From assembly GCF_000308215.1 (NCBI RefSeq), contig NZ_CAJE01000013.1, positions 124,001 through 188,000 on the forward strand: 64,000 bases of DNA, in the 5' to 3' direction. This DNA is from Methanomassiliicoccus luminyensis B10 (GTDB lineage: Archaea > Thermoplasmatota > Thermoplasmata > Methanomassiliicoccales > Methanomassiliicoccaceae). Of the stretch, positions 59,988 to 64,000 are shown one piece after another (within the stretch, counting starts at the first letter, position 1; each line of letters starts with the position of its first letter). The position numbers were made by a program, and so were the translations under genes. Below the pieces are notes generated by a model. The model saw nothing but the letters and a program-made list of their open reading frames with translations. It did not search any database and was not told the DNA's origin.

Positions 59988-61817
59988 ATGGAGAAGAAGT
60001 CCACGCTGGGACGATTGATGCAGTTCACTACGAACTGCCGGGGAAAGATCAATGCATCGGTATTGCTGGCCGTGATCGGCGTCGCCGCGGGGATGGTTCC
60101 CTACTTTGCCGCCGCCGAGATCGTGATCGCGCTCTTTGAAGGCGGAAGGGACACCGGGTTCTACGTGCTGTGGTGCGGCGTCGCGCTGGCAGGCCTCATC
60201 TCCAAGGTGGTCCTCATGAACGTGTCCACCGCGCTCTCTCACGCCGCGGCGTTCCAGACGCTGAAAGAGATACGACTGGCCATAGCTTCCAAGCTGACCA
60301 GGGTCCCCATGGGGTACCTCTTGGAAACCCCGTCGGGAAAGTTGAAGAACACCACGGTCGACAAGGTAGAAAGCCTGGAGATCACCCTGGCCCACATCCT
60401 TCCCGAGATGACCTCCAACATACTGGTCCCGATATTCATCATCGCGTACATGTTCACACTGGACTGGCGCATGGCCCTGGCCTCCCTGGCCACCCTGCCC
60501 CTGGGGCTCCTCTGTTTCATGCTCATGATGAGGGGGTACACGAAGAGATGGAACGAGTACACCGCCGCGAGGAACCACATGGAGTCGACGGTGGTGGAGT
60601 ACGTGAACGGCATCGAGGTCATCAAGGCGTTCAGCCAGTCCGCCAACTCGTACCAGAAGTTCACTGACGCGGTGAAGGGGAACGCCCGCGCCGCCCTGGA
60701 CTGGATGAAGGACATGCAGGTCTACTTCTCGCTGGGGCAGGCCATCTGGCCGTCCGTCCTGGTGGCAGTATTGCCGATAGGGTGCTGGCTGATGATTAAC
60801 GGAGCGCTGCCGGCCTGGACCTTCATAACCATAATGATCCTGTCCCTGGGCATAGTCGGCCCGATGGTCGCAGCGGTGTCGTTCACCGACCCCCTTGCCC
60901 AGGTGGGCACGGTCCTGGGGGAGATATTCGAGGTCCTGGACGAACCGGAGCTGGCCCGGCCCCAGGACGAGAAAGAACTGAAGGGCACCGAGATAGTGCT
61001 CAAGGATGTGACCTTCGCGTACAAGGACAAGCAGGTGCTGAAGGGCGTGGACCTTGCTGTCGAGCCCGGAACGGTCACCGCGCTGGTGGGCCCATCGGGC
61101 AGCGGGAAGTCCACCATCGCGAAGCTGATCGCCGGATTCTGGGACGTCCAGGGCGGCAGCGTCACCCTGGGCGGCGTGAACATCAAGGACATCCCCTCGC
61201 ACCAGCTCATGAACAATATCGCGTACGTGTCCCAGGACAGCTATCTCTTCGACGACACGGTCCGGGAGAACATCAGGATGGGCAGGACCGCCGCCACCGA
61301 CGAGGAGGTGGAGAAAGCGGCCAAGGCCTGCGGCTGCCACGACTTCATCATGGACCTGGAGAAAGGCTACGACACCAGGGTGGGCAGCTCCGGCGGACAG
61401 CTTTCGGGGGGCGAGAGGCAGAGGGTGGCCATCGCCCGGGCCATGCTCAAGAACGCGCCGATAGTCGTCTTCGATGAGGCCACCGCCTATACCGACCCGG
61501 AGAACGAGGCGCTGGTCCAGTCCGCCGTGGCCAAGCTCGTGCAGGGAAGGACGCTCATAGTCATCGCCCACCGGCTCTCCACCATCGTCGACTCCGACAA
61601 GATCGTGGTGGTGAACGACGGGAGCATCGCGGCCACGGGCACTCACGACGAGCTGCTCGAGAAGTGCGGTCTTTACCGGAGCATGTGGAAGTCGCACATC
61701 GGCGCGAGGGACAGCTCCGAGCCGGTGGCCGCGCCCCGGAGGAGCGCGAGCAAGGAAGGGGGATGCCTGGGTCCGAAGGACGCTTCCAAGGGGCGCCCGT
61801 ACCCGGGGGAGGCGTAG
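59988..61817 (+). CDS. ABC half-transporter, exporter fold (first of heterodimer)
   Basis: 609 residues: six membrane helices (about 20-300) then a nucleotide-binding domain (about 340-575). Walker A GPSGSGKSTIAKLIAGFW, Q-loop YVSQDSYLFDD, signature LSGGERQRVAIARAM, Walker B IVVFDEATAYTDPENE with catalytic Glu, H-loop IAHRLSTI. The DEATAYTDPENE wording, as I recall it, is like the YbtPQ/IrtAB group, exporter-fold proteins that import siderophores. A 30-residue Ser/Gly-rich tail follows. TAG stop is 2 bases before the next ATG. Under the iron-type palindrome at 59954. Confidence 0.9.
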   Translation: MEKKSTLGRLMQFTTNCRGKINASVLLAVIGVAAGMVPYFAAAEIVIALFEGGRDTGFYVLWCGVALAGLISKVVLMNVSTALSHAAAFQTLKEIRLAIASKLTRVPMGYLLETPSGKLKNTTVDKVESLEITLAHILPEMTSNILVPIFIIAYMFTLDWRMALASLATLPLGLLCFMLMMRGYTKRWNEYTAARNHMESTVVEYVNGIEVIKAFSQSANSYQKFTDAVKGNARAALDWMKDMQVYFSLGQAIWPSVLVAVLPIGCWLMINGALPAWTFITIMILSLGIVGPMVAAVSFTDPLAQVGTVLGEIFEVLDEPELARPQDEKELKGTEIVLKDVTFAYKDKQVLKGVDLAVEPGTVTALVGPSGSGKSTIAKLIAGFWDVQGGSVTLGGVNIKDIPSHQLMNNIAYVSQDSYLFDDTVRENIRMGRTAATDEEVEKAAKACGCHDFIMDLEKGYDTRVGSSGGQLSGGERQRVAIARAMLKNAPIVVFDEATAYTDPENEALVQSAVAKLVQGRTLIVIAHRLSTIVDSDKIVVVNDGSIAATGTHDELLEKCGLYRSMWKSHIGARDSSEPVAAPRRSASKEGGCLGPKDASKGRPYPGEA

Positions 61818-61819
61818 AC

Positions 61820-63565
61820 ATGCTCGGCTCGCTCCGTAAGATATATGATTTCGCGGGAAAGAACAGATACAGGCTGACCCGGAGCATCGTCTTCGGCGTA
61901 CTGAGCTCGTTCTTCAATGTGCTCATGCTCCTGGCCATCGCGGTGGTCCTCAGCGCGCTGATCGACGGCTCCATCGGAACGGGGACGGCGCTGCTGTCGC
62001 TGGCCGTAATGATCGTGAGCATATGCGGGAAGTTCGCGTTCGGCTATTTCGGGGACTACAACAAGAACGCGTCCGGCTGGCAGATGTGCGCCGACAAGCG
62101 CATTGAGATCGGGGACCGCATGAAGTACATGCCCATGGGGTACTTCAACCAGAACAACCTGGGCAAGATCTCTTCCGCCGTCACCACCACGATGTTCGAC
62201 ATCGAGGTCATCGCCCCCATGCTCATGGAGACCGTCATCCACGGCATCATTCACACCCTGATCCTGACCGCCGCCATCCTGGTGTTCGATTGGAGGATCG
62301 GGCTCATCGCGGTAGCAGGGATCGCCGCGTTCTCCGCCGTCAACTCGCTCATGCTGCGCAGGTCCCATATCTACGGGCCGCGGAGGCAGGCAGCGCAGGC
62401 CGATCTGGTGGAGACCACCCTGGAGTACATCCAGGGGATCAGCGTCCTCCGGTCGTTCAACCTGGCGGGCTCCAGGAACGAGAAGTTCCGCAATGCCGCG
62501 GATGGCAGCATGAACGGCAGCCTGCGCATGGAGAAGGCCATGATCCCGCTGGTAGCGCTCCAGCAATCGGTGCTGCGGGTCACCAGCGCGGCCATCATCC
62601 TGGCCTCGGTCCTGTTCTACCTGGACGGGACCATGGGCCTGGCGATATGCGTCATCATGGTCATCTCGTCGTTCATACTGTTCGAGCAGCTGGACCGGTC
62701 CGGCAGCAAGGCCTCCCTGCTCAGGGCCATCGACGTCTCCATCGATCGGGTCAGGGAGCTGGACAAGACCCCGGTCATGGATGTCGACGGCGAGGCCATT
62801 ACTCCGACGGATCATGACATCGTGATAAGGAACGTCGATTTCTCGTACGGGGAGAAGAGGGTGCTGCATGACATCAACATCAGGATCCCCGAGGGAACGA
62901 CCACGGCCATCGTGGGCCCCTCCGGCAGCGGGAAGTCCACGCTGTGCAAGCTCATCGCGAGGTTCTGGGATGTCAGCGGGGGAAGCATTACTCTCGGCGG
63001 CAGGAACGTGAAGGACTACACCCTGGACAGCCTGCTGAGCAACATCAGCATGGTATTCCAGAACGTGTACCTGTTCAACGACACCATCGCCAACAACATC
63101 AAGTTCGGCAAGCCCCACGCCACCATGGAGGAGGTCGTCGAAGCGGCCAGGAAGGCCTGCTGCCACGATTTCATCATGAGCCTGGATAACGGCTACGACG
63201 CCGTGATAGGGGAGGGAGGCGCCACCATCTCCGGCGGGGAGAAGCAGCGCATCTCCATCGCCCGGGCGATCCTGAAGGACGCGCCGATAATCTTACTTGA
63301 CGAGGCCACTGCGAACGTCGACCCCGAGAACGAGAGCAAGCTCCAGGAGGCCATCGCCGAGCTGACGCGGGACAAGACCATCATCATGATCGCGCACCGC
63401 CTGAACACGGTGAGGAACGCGGACCAGATAATCGTCCTGGACAACGGCGAGATCGTTCAGAGGGGCACCCACGACGAGCTCATGGGCCAGGAGGGGATCT
63501 ACGCGGACTTCGTCAACATCCGCAGGGAGGCCATTGGCTGGAAGCTCAAGGTGAGACCGGCCTGA
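61820..63565 (+). CDS. ABC half-transporter, exporter fold (second of heterodimer)
   Basis: 581 residues from ATG 61820 (reading upstream overlaps the previous gene without similarity). Six helices (NVLMLLAIAVVLSALI ..., IHTLILTAAILVFDW, LAICVIMVISSFILFEQL), NBD with Walker A GPSGSGKSTLCKLIARFW, Q-loop MVFQNVYLFND, signature ISGGEKQRISIARAI, Walker B IILLDEATANVDPENE, H-loop IAHRLNTV. Both ATP sites of the pair look intact. Partner of the preceding gene; followed 102 bases later by an ECF S-component, an arrangement known in Firmicutes and other gut anaerobes. Confidence 0.9.
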   Translation: MLGSLRKIYDFAGKNRYRLTRSIVFGVLSSFFNVLMLLAIAVVLSALIDGSIGTGTALLSLAVMIVSICGKFAFGYFGDYNKNASGWQMCADKRIEIGDRMKYMPMGYFNQNNLGKISSAVTTTMFDIEVIAPMLMETVIHGIIHTLILTAAILVFDWRIGLIAVAGIAAFSAVNSLMLRRSHIYGPRRQAAQADLVETTLEYIQGISVLRSFNLAGSRNEKFRNAADGSMNGSLRMEKAMIPLVALQQSVLRVTSAAIILASVLFYLDGTMGLAICVIMVISSFILFEQLDRSGSKASLLRAIDVSIDRVRELDKTPVMDVDGEAITPTDHDIVIRNVDFSYGEKRVLHDINIRIPEGTTTAIVGPSGSGKSTLCKLIARFWDVSGGSITLGGRNVKDYTLDSLLSNISMVFQNVYLFNDTIANNIKFGKPHATMEEVVEAARKACCHDFIMSLDNGYDAVIGEGGATISGGEKQRISIARAILKDAPIILLDEATANVDPENESKLQEAIAELTRDKTIIMIAHRLNTVRNADQIIVLDNGEIVQRGTHDELMGQEGIYADFVNIRREAIGWKLKVRPA

Positions 63566-63667
63566 TCTCGTCCGGGAGGGGGTTGCGCAAGGCGACCCTC
63601 GCTCCCGGGCCCTGGACGCTATTTCGAGGGCATTCGCGCCACATTTTGTCGAAGGAGAGTTGAGAAC

Positions 63668-64000
63668 ATGGAAAAACTGACAACGAAGGACTTGGTAACT
63701 ACGGGCATTTACTCGGCAATATTCTTCATCATCAATATGGCTATGATGATGCTCACGGGGATAGCTCCGATCCTGTGGCTGGCGATGGCGCCGGTCCTCG
63801 GGCTCCTGTGCGGCGTCATCTACATGATGCTGATAACCAAGGTGCAGAAGTTCGGCCCCGTGCTCATCATGGGCATGATCGTTGCGGTCATCTACTTCGC
63901 CACGGGCGGGTTCACCTGGATGATACTGGCCACCTTCGCGGTGTGCGGCCTGGTGGCCGAGCTCATACGATATGCGTTCGGATATCAGAGCTTCAAGGGC
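63668..64000 (+). CDS. ECF transporter S-component, MptD/Trep_Strep-like family (partial)
   Basis: The first 111 residues are visible: MEKLTTKDLVTTGIYSAIFFIINMAMMML, then helices around PILWLAMAPVLGLLCGVIYMML, GPVLIMGMIVAVIYFATGGFTWMIL and a final ATFAVCGLVAELIRY. The start LTTKDLVTTGIYSA and the helix pattern match the putative S-components of the MptD/Trep_Strep type, which bind a small substrate for an energy-coupling-factor importer. GGAG lies about 11 bases before ATG. EcfA/EcfT genes may follow beyond the window. Substrate unknown; iron-chelate or related is suggested by the upstream operator. Confidence 0.75.
   Translation, partial: MEKLTTKDLVTTGIYSAIFFIINMAMMMLTGIAPILWLAMAPVLGLLCGVIYMMLITKVQKFGPVLIMGMIVAVIYFATGGFTWMILATFAVCGLVAELIRYAFGYQSFKG

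Noticed and set aside
59943-61697. 584-codon frame on the minus strand over the first ABC gene
   Set aside because: His/Arg/Gly-rich shadow; the plus strand has every ABC motif.
61815-61819. Pyrrolysine read-through of the TAG joining the two ABC half-transporters
   Set aside because: Read-through would leave the frame of the second gene and end after about 20 codons; the second gene has its own ATG 2 bases later.
1-64000. CRISPR arrays, insertion sequences, prophage or integrase genes
   Set aside because: No regularly spaced repeats, transposase or integrase-like proteins were found; the window looks like ordinary chromosome.

Overview
This is a GC-rich archaeal chromosome segment of 64 kb with short gaps, many 1-4 base start/stop overlaps and clear archaeal signals: TATA boxes about 25-35 bases upstream of start codons, many apparently leaderless genes, and GGTGA/GAGGT ribosome binding sites. 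Archaeal marker genes include topoisomerase VI (both subunits), class I lysyl-tRNA synthetase, alpha-NAC, Sec61-beta, a DRG-type GTPase, GTP cyclohydrolase IV (MptA), four-subunit pyruvate:ferredoxin oxidoreductase and an initiator tRNA with A1:U72. The best guess is a member of Thermoplasmatota related to Methanomassiliicoccales. The reasons are high GC, MptA, a stand-alone HdrD-like double-CCG protein without HdrE, and only four amber stops among about 60 genes, as expected where TAG can mean pyrrolysine. This assignment is inference: no methyltransferase or mcr gene lies in the window.

Layout. 1-3.0 kb: anaerobic glycerol-3-phosphate dehydrogenase glpA-glpB-glpC (minus strand, glpC cut by the window edge). 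3-9 kb: small membrane protein, initiator tRNA-Met, SCP2 protein and RNase HII, MptA, a large PAS histidine kinase, phosphoglycolate phosphatase. 9.3-11.3 kb: HdrD-like protein and a TPR protein. 11.4-16.2 kb: gatC-gatA-gatB facing a bacterial-type aspartyl-tRNA synthetase, probably the indirect Asn-tRNA route. 16.3-22 kb: Lrp regulator, AlaX, glutamine synthetase, NAC, HypC, two redox or cysteine-rich proteins. 22-28 kb: porCDAB divergent from PEP synthase, which together could turn acetyl-CoA into pyruvate and then PEP. 28-34 kb: CBS-ParB protein, tRNA-Asp, AcuC-like deacetylase, a BtuFCD/FecBCD-type importer. 34-39 kb: PanD, RNase HI, dodecin, HisRS, DRG GTPase, carbamate kinase. 39-43.6 kb: zinc-ribbon membrane protein and topoisomerase VI. 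43.6-46.8 kb: Feo iron operon. 47-51.8 kb: LysRS, Sec61-beta, cupin, pyrophosphatase, a repeat-rich charged protein. 52-57.7 kb: ABC ATPase, CBS protein, CPA2 antiporter, second PAS kinase. 58-64 kb: amino acid permease, then a heterodimeric ABC pair followed by an ECF S-component (cut by the window end).

The most interesting signals are regulatory. A palindrome TTTAGG-N4-CCTAAA occurs at the feo promoter, with two degenerate neighbours, and again, as a perfect 18-bp palindrome, at the promoter of the ABC pair + MptD/Trep_Strep-type S-component operon. This links an uncharacterised exporter-fold/ECF transport system to iron (DtxR-type) control. A second candidate is a small RNA between dodecin and hisS: a strong TATA box followed by a 13-bp stem whose loop carries two UCCUCC (anti-Shine-Dalgarno-like) motifs. 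A third is a 501-residue charged protein with a 56-residue tandem repeat whose amino acid core is unchanged despite many synonymous differences.
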